A stretch of DNA of 59,535 nucleotides from an uncultured Oceanospirillaceae bacterium (GTDB taxonomy: Bacteria > Pseudomonadota > Gammaproteobacteria > Pseudomonadales > Balneatricaceae): the NCBI GenBank assembly GCA_913057435.1, contig CAJXNY010000032.1, forward strand, positions 1 to 59,535. The letters are read 5' to 3'. Numbering within the stretch: position 1 is the first letter of the stretch; the number at the start of each line of letters is the position of its first letter. Below, in pieces: positions 47,945-55,951 of this stretch. Below the pieces are notes generated by a model. That model searched no databases. It was given only the letters and a program-made list of their open reading frames with translations, and was not told the DNA's origin. The position numbers and the translations under genes are program-made.

Positions 47945-48568
47945 CTACTGCCCGTTTGACGCACCCGTGGAAACCTCGAGTGCAAATTTGTTCGCCGTCT
48001 TGTTCCCTGCGCCTGCCAGTTGGTTGATCTGGACTAACCCTTTGGCAGCTCTGAATGCACCGTTCTCGATCCGTGCTTCCAGACTTCGCTCAGCAGCGCC
48101 TTCGGCTGTTTCCTGGTAGGTAAGGTTGCCCGTTACCTCCGCAGCCAGATCCGCTTCTGCTAATATCTGTCCTTCAAACCCCAGCCCGATGGCAAAGCCA
48201 TTTGCCTGTGCATTACTTTCTCCACTGACCTGGTTTATAGAAACCAGACCAGAGACGTTCGCCAGCGCTCCTGTGGCGATGGTGCTGCGCTGTAAAGTTG
48301 AAGCTGCTATCTCATTCAGCTGCACACTCTGTTGCGCCGTTACCAAAGAGGCCACTCCCTGCCCCACCGCGACAGCCAGCGCTCCGGCATTCAACTGTGC
48401 ATTGCCATCACCGGCGACCATGTTCAGTCCAATGACCCCTGTGCTGTTGGCAAAAACTCGAGAGTCAATCAACGAGTCGTTGTCAAAAAGCGGGCCTGCG
48501 GCCTGGGTCGGCGCTGCCAGTAATAGCGCACTGATCAGTGCACACAGGTTTAAATGCTGTCTGTTCAT
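47945..48568 (-). CDS. fapB: FapB, minor/nucleator amyloid subunit
   Basis: FapB nucleates the fibre in Pseudomonas. The 207-residue protein has a signal peptide (residues 1-23, ending TQA) and three imperfect repeats at about 37-68, 98-129 and 168-199, with cores GVIGLNMVAGDGNAQLN, GLVSINQVSGESNAQAN and GLVQINQLAGAGNKTAN. Linkers are about 29 and 38 residues. The only Cys is Cys9 in the signal peptide. Its ATG overlaps the fapA stop by four bases, so FapA and FapB are translationally coupled. Confidence 0.92.
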   Translation of the reverse strand: MNRQHLNLCALISALLLAAPTQAAGPLFDNDSLIDSRVFANSTGVIGLNMVAGDGNAQLNAGALAVAVGQGVASLVTAQQSVQLNEIAASTLQRSTIATGALANVSGLVSINQVSGESNAQANGFAIGLGFEGQILAEADLAAEVTGNLTYQETAEGAAERSLEARIENGAFRAAKGLVQINQLAGAGNKTANKFALEVSTGASNGQ

Positions 48569-48885
48569 GGCTGTGTCCCGATTTCGATTCGGATGTAAAC
48601 AGCGGAGTCTCGGCTACCCGGTGCTCCGTTTCGGTCTTGCCCATCCTCGTCCCAGAGAATCACGCCCCAGTCCACTTTAGGTCGTTGTGGCTGATCTACG
48701 CCCTGGCCGCGTATGCTATTCAGGTCTGAATTTTGCATTCCTGAACCAGAGGGAAGACCCATCTCAACATCATCTGCATTGGCCAGTGACTGACTCAGCC
48801 CCAATGTCAGCAGCGATGCTGCTAACACCTGACCAAGCCGCCTGGCGGTCCTGATCAGCGGGTTCTGTTTCAGCTTCTGGGTCAT
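48565..48885 (-). CDS. fapA: FapA, first protein of the Fap operon
   Basis: FapA is a small periplasmic protein that affects fibre composition and may act as a chaperone for the other subunits. The 106-residue protein has an N-terminal signal peptide (residues 1-36, hydrophobic core VLAASLLTLGL, ending SLANA), then a soluble part with DWGVILWDEDGQDRN. It is shorter than Pseudomonas FapA as I remember it. Its start lies about 27 nt downstream of the expected start site of a sigma-54 promoter, and it is coupled to fapB. Confidence 0.82.
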   Translation of the reverse strand: MTQKLKQNPLIRTARRLGQVLAASLLTLGLSQSLANADDVEMGLPSGSGMQNSDLNSIRGQGVDQPQRPKVDWGVILWDEDGQDRNGAPGSRDSAVYIRIEIGTQP

Positions 48886-48921
48886 GCTTTCATCCCGTTA
48901 GTGAGCTTTTGTAATTACATA

Positions 48922-48938
48922 GAGCACAGGCAGTGCCA
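48922..48938 (-). promoter_or_regulatory. Predicted sigma-54 promoter of the fap operon
   Basis: On the minus strand TTGGCACTGCCTGTGCT fits YTGGCACG-N4-TTGCW with two mismatches. The -24 TGGCAC is at 48938-48933 and the -12 GC at 48925-48924. Expected transcription start is near 48912. RpoN control of fap is known in Pseudomonas. Confidence 0.7.
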
Positions 48939-49042
48939 ACATGCATAACATATTGATATTTAATGTTTTTTATCGCGTATATTCAGAGAGTCAACAACTC
49001 GACAGATAAAGGCAAAGAATACCCGACCAAAGTTGTAAAGTT

Positions 49043-49060
49043 TTCGTTACGCACAACGAA
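49043..49060. promoter_or_regulatory. Palindrome, candidate enhancer site for the fap regulator
   Basis: TTCGTT-ACGCAC-AACGAA is a perfect inverted repeat with a 6-bp spacer centred about 115 bp upstream of the -24 element of the fap promoter, a normal distance for a sigma-54 activator site. Confidence 0.5.
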
Positions 49061-49374
49061 CATGACAGAGGTAACTAATTGATATTGAAAGATTAAGAGA
49101 AATAGAAAAGGTGTAATGCGACTGTGACAGCTGTAGTAATCAGCCCCATAGCTGTAAAGGCAGCATGATTACGACCCTGCGTGGCCAGCGCACAACAGCC
49201 GTGATTACCTCTACGCATAAGTCTGAGTTCGCTCCGGGCGATCGCAGAGCGCGCTGGTGGGCAGGAGTTCAAGGAAGAAGCTTCGCGCCAGATCAACGCT
49301 ACAGACATCGCCACAAGCAGCGACCGAGGTGACGGGGCAGACAGTAAAGGTGGAGATAAAGCGAAAACACAGGC

Positions 49375-49408
49375 ATAAAAAAACCCGCCAACCAGAACGG
49401 TGACGGGC
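49375..49408 (-). terminator. Terminator of the sigma-54 regulator gene
   Basis: Minus strand GCCCGTCACC / GGTTGGCGGG (imperfect stem, loop about 5 nt) is followed by seven T, 30 bp after the regulator's stop. Confidence 0.75.
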
Positions 49409-49437
49409 ACTCAGGACTACAACAGAAAAATCAGTGG

Positions 49438-50808
49438 TTAACTCTCGCTATCACTTGTCAGACCATGCTTACTCAGCAGCCGGTAAAGCGTTACCCGGGA
49501 CACGCCCAGCTCACGGGACGTTCGGGAAATATTGCGGTTATTACGCGCCAGAGCATAGCGGATAGTCTGTGCTTCAGCCTGCTCTCGCGCCTGCTCAAGT
49601 GTTATTACCAGGCCATTATCAGTACTGTCAACCAGCCCCAGGTCCGTTGGCGTAATCATCCGGCCATCACACATAACCAGCGCCCGGCGCACCCGGTTGA
49701 TCATCTCTCGAACATTACCGGGCCAGCCATGACCATGAATCGCTTCCAGCGCCTTGCGGGTAAAACCATTGACCTGCCGTCCCGCATCAACCTGGAAACG
49801 ATTAAAGTAAAATTTCGCCAGCAACTCAATATCTTCACCGCGGTCACGTAACGGTGGTGAATGCAGGTTCAATACATTCAGGCGGTAAAACAGATCCTCC
49901 CGGAAGTTTCCCTCCTCAACAGCACGGGCCAGATCAACATGGGTTGCTGCCACCACCCGCGTCTTCACCGATATGGACTGTGTGCCCCCGACACGCTCGA
50001 TGGTGCCTTCCTGTAAAAAACGTAGCAGGTTCACCTGCATATCCAGCGGCAAATCACCAATCTCGTCCAGAAACAGGCTGCCGCCATGGGCCGCCTCAAT
50101 CCAGCCGATCTTGCGCTGAGTCGCCCCGGTAAAAGCCCCCTTCTCATGGCCAAACAGTTCCGAATTGATCAGATTCTCAGGCAAAGCGCCGCAGTTAACG
50201 GCGACAAAAGGCCCTTTCTTATTGCGTGAGCGCTCATGCACCGCCCGCGCTATCAATTCCTTACCCGTACCACTTTCGCCCGAAATCAGCACCGGCGCAT
50301 CCACCGCAGCCACCTTCCTGATCGACACAAACAATGAACGCATATGTTCAGATGCGCCCACCATCTCATAATCATCAAATGACGGCTCTGCCTGGCCCGT
50401 TTGACGCAGACATGCCATGCCATAGGCATGCCCCAGCGTAGAGAACAGCTGGGTCATGCCGGAGGCTATGGGCAAGGTGAAGTAATCGACAAAATTCTCG
50501 TGGATAATGCGGCACAAGTTGCCCTGTTTAAGCGATTCCGAGTGTGCCAAAGCAACCCAGGCCACCCCTTCACGCTCAGCAAAAAGTTCTTCAGCATCAA
50601 TAAGTTGCTTATTAAACCCGTCAATATGAACAAGCCCGACACGGTACTGGTTATCATCCAGCAGCCGACTTGCATGGCTAATATCAGATGCGGTATCAAC
50701 CTGCCAGCCATTGGCACGTATGAGCCCACCTAAATCTTCCTGTTGCATCGATGGACGTACATATAACAATGCACGTACATCGTCTGCTGGTCCTGTCAAA
50801 TCCGTCAT
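49438..50808 (-). CDS. Sigma-54-dependent enhancer-binding regulator (VpsR-like)
   Basis: A 456-residue NtrC-type activator. The N-terminal domain (residues about 1-120) has a receiver-like fold pattern but lacks the usual acidic pair and the conserved Lys, similar to VpsR-type receivers. The AAA+ domain is complete: Walker [15 protein letters not shown] in the sigma-54 contact loop ([12 protein letters not shown]), Walker [15 protein letters not shown] Fis-type helix-turn-helix closes it ([19 protein letters not shown]). The start at 50808 ([10 protein letters not shown]) has a strong GGAGGGGG. It lies directly upstream of fap, in the same direction, and is the natural candidate activator of the fap promoter. 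Confidence 0.88.
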   Translation of the reverse strand: MTDLTGPADDVRALLYVRPSMQQEDLGGLIRANGWQVDTASDISHASRLLDDNQYRVGLVHIDGFNKQLIDAEELFAEREGVAWVALAHSESLKQGNLCRIIHENFVDYFTLPIASGMTQLFSTLGHAYGMACLRQTGQAEPSFDDYEMVGASEHMRSLFVSIRKVAAVDAPVLISGESGTGKELIARAVHERSRNKKGPFVAVNCGALPENLINSELFGHEKGAFTGATQRKIGWIEAAHGGSLFLDEIGDLPLDMQVNLLRFLQEGTIERVGGTQSISVKTRVVAATHVDLARAVEEGNFREDLFYRLNVLNLHSPPLRDRGEDIELLAKFYFNRFQVDAGRQVNGFTRKALEAIHGHGWPGNVREMINRVRRALVMCDGRMITPTDLGLVDSTDNGLVITLEQAREQAEAQTIRYALARNNRNISRTSRELGVSRVTLYRLLSKHGLTSDSES

Positions 50809-51295
50809 TCGCCCCCTCCAGCCAGACAAACCCGAAGTAAGTTGACGACCTCAGCTTTCCGGTTAGAGAGAAGTTTAGACAGGTTTTCTGGAATTCGACA
50901 GAAACGTCATAGAGTGGCAATAATCTATTAGCATCACCTTGAAAAGCCCGCTATCACCGGGGATAGCCAATGATAGCGGGCTTTATAGCAGACAAGCCTG
51001 ATTAGACCGATGAAGAATTAGGACATGAAAAATAAGTCTGAAGATAATTGGCAGCTTCAGTATGGATATGCATGAAGTAAAGGCCTGGCACCCGCTTTCG
51101 CAGCTAAAAGCCACGATTTACCTGGCGACAGACGGGATGAAAAACTTTCATATAACTACCCCGCCTGACAAATCCTTGCCAGCCTGCAACCCCCTGTAAT
51201 CTGGCCTGTTTAGAAAAATTGCTATCATCATCGGGCACAGATCAGCCATCAATGAAGCGGAAAAACTATCCATTTCCGCCCCGTTAATCGATCAT
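50809..51295. other. Gap between regulator and malonyl-CoA decarboxylase genes
   Basis: About 490 bp. It holds a 14-bp-stem terminator hairpin at 50943-50984 and about 300 bp to its right with no convincing gene. A plus-strand frame of about 45 codons from 51062 has no ribosome site worth noting. One half of a 14-bp inverted repeat that also occurs beyond the mcd gene is at 51169-51182. Confidence 0.4.
50943..50984. terminator. Large bidirectional hairpin terminator
   Basis: AAAGCCCGCTATCA (50943-50956) pairs perfectly with TGATAGCGGGCTTT (50971-50984), with an inner CTATC/GATAG alternative. T-rich flanks are short. It lies more than 300 bp after the mcd stop, so it may end the mcd transcript or an unseen RNA. 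Confidence 0.7.
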
Positions 51296-52642
51296 TCAAG
51301 GTCGCGTCAGCAACGCTGAAACCAATGTGCTGGTACAGACGTCACCGTGATTCAGATAGCCTTCACTGTTCTGCTCTACCTGTGCCAACTGATAGCGATA
51401 GTTCACCATCAACCCGGCAGATTGCTGTAAACCCTTCTCCGAACAGTCGGCCAGCCAGTTCAACTGCGCCATCTCGGCACCATTGCTGAGGTGAAAGTGC
51501 GCGACAGGGTCCAGCGCACGCTGCCCACGCCGCGCCTGGGCCAGATACCGTGCCGCCTGCTGCATCAGCGGCCCCCGTAAACCCTCCGCCAGATCTGCAT
51601 CCTGCCACCAGTGCGGCAGCACCAGCTGGCTATGCAACGCCTTACAGCTATCGTCTTCCTGCGCTGCCAGCCAGCGGCTGAAACCCGGCACCGGTGATAA
51701 GGTCGCAAATTGCTGCAGATTACTGAACTCCCGCTGTAATAAACCAACCACCCGTTTAATCAGGAAGTTACCGAAACTGATTCCCGCCAGCCCCGGCTGT
51801 GCATTGGAGATGGAATAGAAGATCGCGGTATCCGCCTGATGCAGATCGAGAATCGGCGCATCTTCATCCAGCAACGCCTGCACACTGGTCGCCAGCCCAT
51901 TCACCAGTGCCACCTCAACAAAGATCAGCGGCTCACCCGGCATATTGGGATGAAAAAAGGCAAAACAGCGACGGTCCGAGTCCAGCCGATTCTTCAGATC
52001 TTCCCAGCTCTGGATTGCATGCACTGCCTCATAGGCAATCAGTTTTTCCAGTAGCTCAGCCGACGAATGCCAGCTGATCTGCTCCAGCCGCAGCAAACCA
52101 ATATCAAACCAGTGGATCAGCAAGCGCTTAAGATCGGCTTCCAGCGCCGCCAGCGCAGGCTCTGCCTTGCGCAAGCGCAACAGCTCGGCGCGCATATCAA
52201 CCAGAAACTTCACCCCTTCAGGCAACTCGGTAAACTGGCGCAACAGCTGTAAACGTGACGGCTCCAGCGTCCGTTGCAACTGCTGTCGCGCTTGCTGGCG
52301 CTCCAGCCCGACACTGCCTCGCCAGCCATCAATGGCCTGCTCAATGACCTGATCATCACAGTCAAACTGCTCTGCCAGCTGCAGCAGAAAGCGACGACGC
52401 CCATTATCATCCAGTAGCAGGTACGCCTCGCCCAGCTTTGCCGTGCGGGCGCGGGCCGCAATTTCCCCTCCCTCCGCTTTCAGGCAGGCACGGAGCCAGT
52501 CGTTAAGTACGGGCAGGTCTTCATCCGGCAGATCAGGCCGTAATTCAATGTCATCACTGCGGCTATCACCAATCCCATGCCAGACCTTACGTAGATGCTG
52601 CATTGTTCGATCAAGAAAGCTACTGCCCAGTTGTACAGCCAT
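51296..52642 (-). CDS. Malonyl-CoA decarboxylase
   Basis: This enzyme decarboxylates malonyl-CoA to acetyl-CoA. It has 448 residues of the MCD family: an N-terminal helical domain to about residue 160 (DRTMQHLRKVW, VKFLVDMRAELL), and a C-terminal GNAT-like catalytic domain with FFHPNMPGEPLIFVEVAL, FYSISNAQPGLAGISFGNFLIKRV and FATLSPVPGF, where the catalytic His/Ser lie in this family. It stands alone on the minus strand; the neighbouring genes on the plus strand encode a MaoC hydratase and an isochorismatase-like hydrolase. No malonate transporter or malonyl-CoA synthetase is near. Confidence 0.93.
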   Translation of the reverse strand: MAVQLGSSFLDRTMQHLRKVWHGIGDSRSDDIELRPDLPDEDLPVLNDWLRACLKAEGGEIAARARTAKLGEAYLLLDDNGRRRFLLQLAEQFDCDDQVIEQAIDGWRGSVGLERQQARQQLQRTLEPSRLQLLRQFTELPEGVKFLVDMRAELLRLRKAEPALAALEADLKRLLIHWFDIGLLRLEQISWHSSAELLEKLIAYEAVHAIQSWEDLKNRLDSDRRCFAFFHPNMPGEPLIFVEVALVNGLATSVQALLDEDAPILDLHQADTAIFYSISNAQPGLAGISFGNFLIKRVVGLLQREFSNLQQFATLSPVPGFSRWLAAQEDDSCKALHSQLVLPHWWQDADLAEGLRGPLMQQAARYLAQARRGQRALDPVAHFHLSNGAEMAQLNWLADCSEKGLQQSAGLMVNYRYQLAQVEQNSEGYLNHGDVCTSTLVSALLTRP

Positions 52643-52861
52643 ATCCCTACCCCTCCCGGCCTGTGGTCAGGCGACTCAGTTATGCCTCGACGGTACCAAC
52701 CTGGCAAGGATTTGCCAAGAAAACAGCTAAGTAGATACCCCTATATAAAATTGCATCTATCAATCTATTCCCGCTAATATGGCGAAAATCTGGTCAACAT
52801 AGCCATATGATCTGACCCGCATTTGCTTATAACGCGCAATAAAAACAACAAGGAGCACTTT

Positions 52862-53293
52862 ATGCAGGATCTGCACGGTTATTACCTGGAAGACCTCGAA
52901 GTCGGCATGAGCGACAGCTACGCCAAAACTGTAACCGAAGCCGACGTGGTGATGTTTGCGGGTATCTCCGGCGACAACAACCCAGTACATATCAACGCTG
53001 AATACGCCGCCCAGACCATGTTTGGCCAGCGCATTGTGCATGGCATGTTCAGCGCAGCGCTGATCTCCGCTGTACTGGGCACACGGCTGCCAGGGCCTGG
53101 CGCGATTTACATCGACCAGAGCCTGAAATTTAAAGCGCCGGTTCATATCGGTGATACAGTAACGGCCATGGCGACCGTGGTTGAAATCAACCAGGAGCGT
53201 CGCCGGGTGAAACTGGAAACCGTGGTAAAAGTCGGTGACACCGTGGTTGCCGAAGGCGTTGCGACCAATATGGTTGATCGTAAACCCGCCTGA
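52862..53293 (+). CDS. MaoC-family (R)-specific enoyl-CoA hydratase
   Basis: A 143-residue single hot-dog-fold hydratase like PhaJ. The hydratase-2 motif is FAGISGDNNPVHINAEYAA, with the catalytic Asp and His in GDNNPVH near residue 40; FGQRIVHGMFSAALIS follows. PhaJ feeds (R)-3-hydroxyacyl-CoA to polyhydroxyalkanoate synthesis; other members act in different lipid routes. ATG 52862 has AAGGAG seven bases upstream, so I drop the 13 extra upstream codons. The isochorismatase-like gene follows after 8 bp. Confidence 0.9.
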   Translation: MQDLHGYYLEDLEVGMSDSYAKTVTEADVVMFAGISGDNNPVHINAEYAAQTMFGQRIVHGMFSAALISAVLGTRLPGPGAIYIDQSLKFKAPVHIGDTVTAMATVVEINQERRRVKLETVVKVGDTVVAEGVATNMVDRKPA

Positions 53294-53301
53294 GGAGCCG
53301 C

Positions 53302-53850
53302 ATGATGATGATTGATGCAAGCCGCTGTGCGCTGATGCTGATTGATGTGCAGGAAAAGTTACTGCCTGGCATCCATGAAAAAGATCAGTTTGTGGATAAC
53401 TGTCGCTGGTTGCTGGAAGTCGGCAAGCTGATGGAGATCCCGACTCTGGCCTCGGAACAGTATCCACAGGGTGTCGGTCCAACCACCGATGTGCTGCGTA
53501 ACCTGCTGCCTGAGGATAAGTTTTTCGGCAAGACGCACTTCTCCTGCGTTCAGGCACCGGATGTTTATCCACAGATGGAAGCCGTGAACCGGGAACAGTG
53601 GGTGCTCTGTGGTATGGAAGCTCACGTCTGCGTACTGCAGACCGCGCTGGACCTCAAAGCCCGTGGTCGTCAGGTGTTCGTAGTAGCCGATGCCATCTCC
53701 GCCCGCAATCCGCTGGACACCGAGCTGGCGATCAGCCGCCTGCGTGAAGAAGGCATCCGTATCGTCAGCCGTGAAATGGTCGCTTTCGAGTGGCTTAAAC
53801 GTGCCGATGCACCCCAGTTCAAAGCCTTCAGTAAAGGCTACCTGCAGTAA
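53302..53850 (+). CDS. Isochorismatase-family hydrolase (YcaC-like)
   Basis: A 182-residue cysteine hydrolase. The catalytic triad is visible as Asp in LMLIDVQEKLLPGI (residue about 15), Lys in FFGKTHFSC (about 76), and Cys in CGMEAHVCVLQTAL (about 112). Family members hydrolyse isochorismate, nicotinamide or other amides; the short form without a carrier domain resembles YcaC, whose substrate is unknown. GAGGAGC precedes the start, 8 bp after the MaoC stop, so the two genes form an operon. Confidence 0.9.
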   Translation: MMMIDASRCALMLIDVQEKLLPGIHEKDQFVDNCRWLLEVGKLMEIPTLASEQYPQGVGPTTDVLRNLLPEDKFFGKTHFSCVQAPDVYPQMEAVNREQWVLCGMEAHVCVLQTALDLKARGRQVFVVADAISARNPLDTELAISRLREEGIRIVSREMVAFEWLKRADAPQFKAFSKGYLQ

Positions 53851-53858
53851 TCCTGCAC

Positions 53859-53886
53859 AGCTGACCCGCGCTGCGGGTCAGCTATT
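53859..53886 (+). terminator. Hairpin after the hydrolase gene
   Basis: AGCTGACCCGC gct GCGGGTCAGCT is a perfect 11-bp stem followed by ATTCCTCTC, only weakly T-rich. Confidence 0.65.
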
Positions 53887-53958
53887 CCTCTCGGCTTCAG
53901 CCATTATCCACAGGACAAACCGAGGCCTGACACCCCGGTTACTCAACACAGATTTAGC

Positions 53959-54639
53959 TCAGTCTGCCACCCAGGGATTACTGTTACCCTGGATTCGGCG
54001 AATACGCTGATCTCGCGCACGCTCCCAGTTATCCACCGGGTCCGCCTTATGCCAGGCTTCCAGCATCCGCCGCTGCTGTCGGCTCAACTTGAACCCGTAC
54101 TGATCCTGCATATAGAAATAGATCCGCGCAATATCACCGCGAACAGCCGGTGCGGGTTCCGCTTTACGGCCTTTAAAATCGACCTCAAAGTCACATTGAC
54201 CGTAGCGGCGAGGTTCGCCCGCCAACATCGAAAAGCGGTAATTTGATCGATCGCCGTTCACTTCGCCAATGGCCGGAACCAGATTATGAAGGTCCGATTC
54301 CATTACTTTGAACCGTTTGTCTTTACGACATTTTCTGCGACCGCCATCCTGCCAGCACTGTAGCTGGTGCCCCAGCTGCCAGGCGGGTACGACATGCTCC
54401 CACTCGATACGACTGGCACGTTTACGATTTTTCCGGGGGCTGTAATTACAACTGGCCAGATCCGGAATCAGCTTTTTACCTTTTAACTGGTAGGTACAAC
54501 CACAATAGAAACTTGTTGGGCGATCACGGTAGATACCGGCCGCCACCTTTTTGGCTTTGCTAAATGATGAAGGTGGTGCAGCCTGCGCGGGCAGAACCAT
54601 CAACAGCCATCCCAATACCACAACAACGGGATACCACAT
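53959..54639 (-). CDS. endA: Endonuclease I (periplasmic DNase)
   Basis: EndA cuts double-stranded DNA in the periplasm. It has 226 residues with an N-terminal signal peptide (residues 1-20, ending PAQA). The beta-beta-alpha-metal active site is seen in [13 protein letters not shown] (catalytic His) and [22 protein letters not shown] (metal-binding Asn). Several Cys (YCGCTYQ, ASCNYS, QCW, KCRK, QCDF) suggest the usual disulfides. No clear ribosome site precedes ATG 54639, but the signal peptide fits. Confidence 0.94.
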   Translation of the reverse strand: MWYPVVVVLGWLLMVLPAQAAPPSSFSKAKKVAAGIYRDRPTSFYCGCTYQLKGKKLIPDLASCNYSPRKNRKRASRIEWEHVVPAWQLGHQLQCWQDGGRRKCRKDKRFKVMESDLHNLVPAIGEVNGDRSNYRFSMLAGEPRRYGQCDFEVDFKGRKAEPAPAVRGDIARIYFYMQDQYGFKLSRQQRRMLEAWHKADPVDNWERARDQRIRRIQGNSNPWVAD

Positions 54640-54750
54640 GGGCTGTGAACAACCAGAACATTCTCACCCGGCCTCACTCCCTGACGCACGGTGGATAACT
54701 TCAAACAGGGGCAGCGATCCCGCCACCCCGACTGCAGTGGTTAACGACGC

Positions 54751-55488
54751 TTACTTATTCAGAAAACCCCGCTGCTGCAGGAATGGCAGCATATGCGGGC
54801 GAGCTTCCTTACTGAGCATGCCGGAGATCTGTTCACTCCAGCTCATCTCTTTAGTGCCACCGGTACGGCTGGCGTAATAGTCGCGCACGGTTTCATCATA
54901 CTCAGCAATCGTTGCCGCATCCTGGCTGTCATCATAGCTGTCCTGCTTGAGAACCACTGACAATGGCAACCGGGGCTTGGTTTCCGGATTCTGATCGGGA
55001 TACCCCAGGCACAGGCCAAACACCGGGTACACCAGCTCGGGCAGGTCCAGCAGATCAGCAACCTCAGCGATCTTATTACGCAGGCCACCAATGTACACCA
55101 CACCCAGCCCCAGCGACTCGGCGGCAACGACCAAGTTCTGCGCAAACAGACCACAGTCCAGTGAGGCGGTCAGAAACTGCTCGGTAAAACCGCTCGCCAT
55201 CGGCGCGTCATGCATCTCGCACACCAGCTGGTGGCGCTTCATGTCGGCACAGAACACCAGAAACTGCGGTGCCTGTTCCACATACGGCTGCGGTCCGGCC
55301 CATTGCGCCAGTTTTTCACGTTTAGCGGGATCATTTACCTGAAGGACAGTACAGGCCTGAATAAAACTGGACGTAGCGGCCGCCTGACCGGCGATCACCA
55401 GCTCTTCAACCACAGACTGATCAACAGCCTGGTCAGTAAATTTGCGAATAGAACGGTGGGCTTTCAGCAACTCGATAACCGGCGTCAT
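54751..55488 (-). CDS. Oxygen-insensitive NADPH nitroreductase (NfsA/Frp type)
   Basis: A 245-residue flavin reductase of the NfsA branch. FMN contacts lie in LLKAHRSIRKFTDQ near the N terminus and AASLDCGLFAQNLVVAAESLGLG in the middle; GLRNKIAEVADLLDLP and PVFGLCLGYPDQNPETKPRLP are diagnostic of NfsA. It reduces nitroaromatics, quinones or flavins with NADPH. I start at ATG 55488 with GAGGGA six bases upstream; the longer frame runs into tandem repeats and the tRNA. Four copies of an 8-bp repeat lie 73 bp upstream of the start. Confidence 0.9.
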   Translation of the reverse strand: MTPVIELLKAHRSIRKFTDQAVDQSVVEELVIAGQAAATSSFIQACTVLQVNDPAKREKLAQWAGPQPYVEQAPQFLVFCADMKRHQLVCEMHDAPMASGFTEQFLTASLDCGLFAQNLVVAAESLGLGVVYIGGLRNKIAEVADLLDLPELVYPVFGLCLGYPDQNPETKPRLPLSVVLKQDSYDDSQDAATIAEYDETVRDYYASRTGGTKEMSWSEQISGMLSKEARPHMLPFLQQRGFLNK

Positions 55489-55560
55489 AACAATCCCTCT
55501 GCATAAACATTGTCGATGCCCGGCACTATGCCGTAAGCCAGCAATCGACACCAGTACAGA

Positions 55561-55592
55561 CGTACAAACGTACAAACGTACAAACGTACAAA
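55561..55592. repeat. Tandem 8-bp repeat, four copies
   Basis: Four perfect copies of CGTACAAA, with a degenerate fifth (AGTACAGA) at 55553-55560. It lies between the nitroreductase start and the tRNA-Thr 3' end. It could be a replication-slippage product or a set of tandem binding sites. Confidence 0.9.
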
Positions 55593-55644
55593 AGAATAAT
55601 CGAGTATGGAATAGATAAGAGGAGTTATACGAAAAGAAGAGAAA

Positions 55645-55720
<76 letters not shown>

Positions 55721-55951
55721 GTGTCATTTCGGTAGCGGATATTATGGAAATGTCGGCACAAGTGCAATAGCAAAATACAAAAAAAATGAAAAAAAACGAT
55801 ATTATTTGTTTTTTCGCTTACAAAAACAGCTTTACGTTTATTATTCCACCGCGCAAACAGACAAACTAAATACATCCAGTTCAAAATTATCTTTCTGATT
55901 GTTCAAAATTATTCGTTAGTGTAATGTGCCTCCTCACAGGAGAGAAAATCA

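Larger units (their letters stand above)
48940..49437. other. fap control region and untranslated gap
   Basis: About 500 bp between fapA and the regulator gene. The half next to fapA is AT-rich and holds the sigma-54 promoter and an 18-bp palindrome; the far half holds the regulator's terminator. A 105-codon minus-strand frame (49093-49410) begins inside that terminator and is not credited. Confidence 0.6.

Noticed and set aside
49093..49410. A 105-codon frame between fapA and its regulator as a seventh fap gene
   Set aside because: Its start codon lies inside the regulator's terminator hairpin, it has no ribosome site, and the residues look like a chance frame (Ser/Arg/Ala-rich, no domain).
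55553..55592. The 8-bp tandem repeats as a CRISPR array
   Set aside because: Units are contiguous without spacers and far too short; no cas gene is present.
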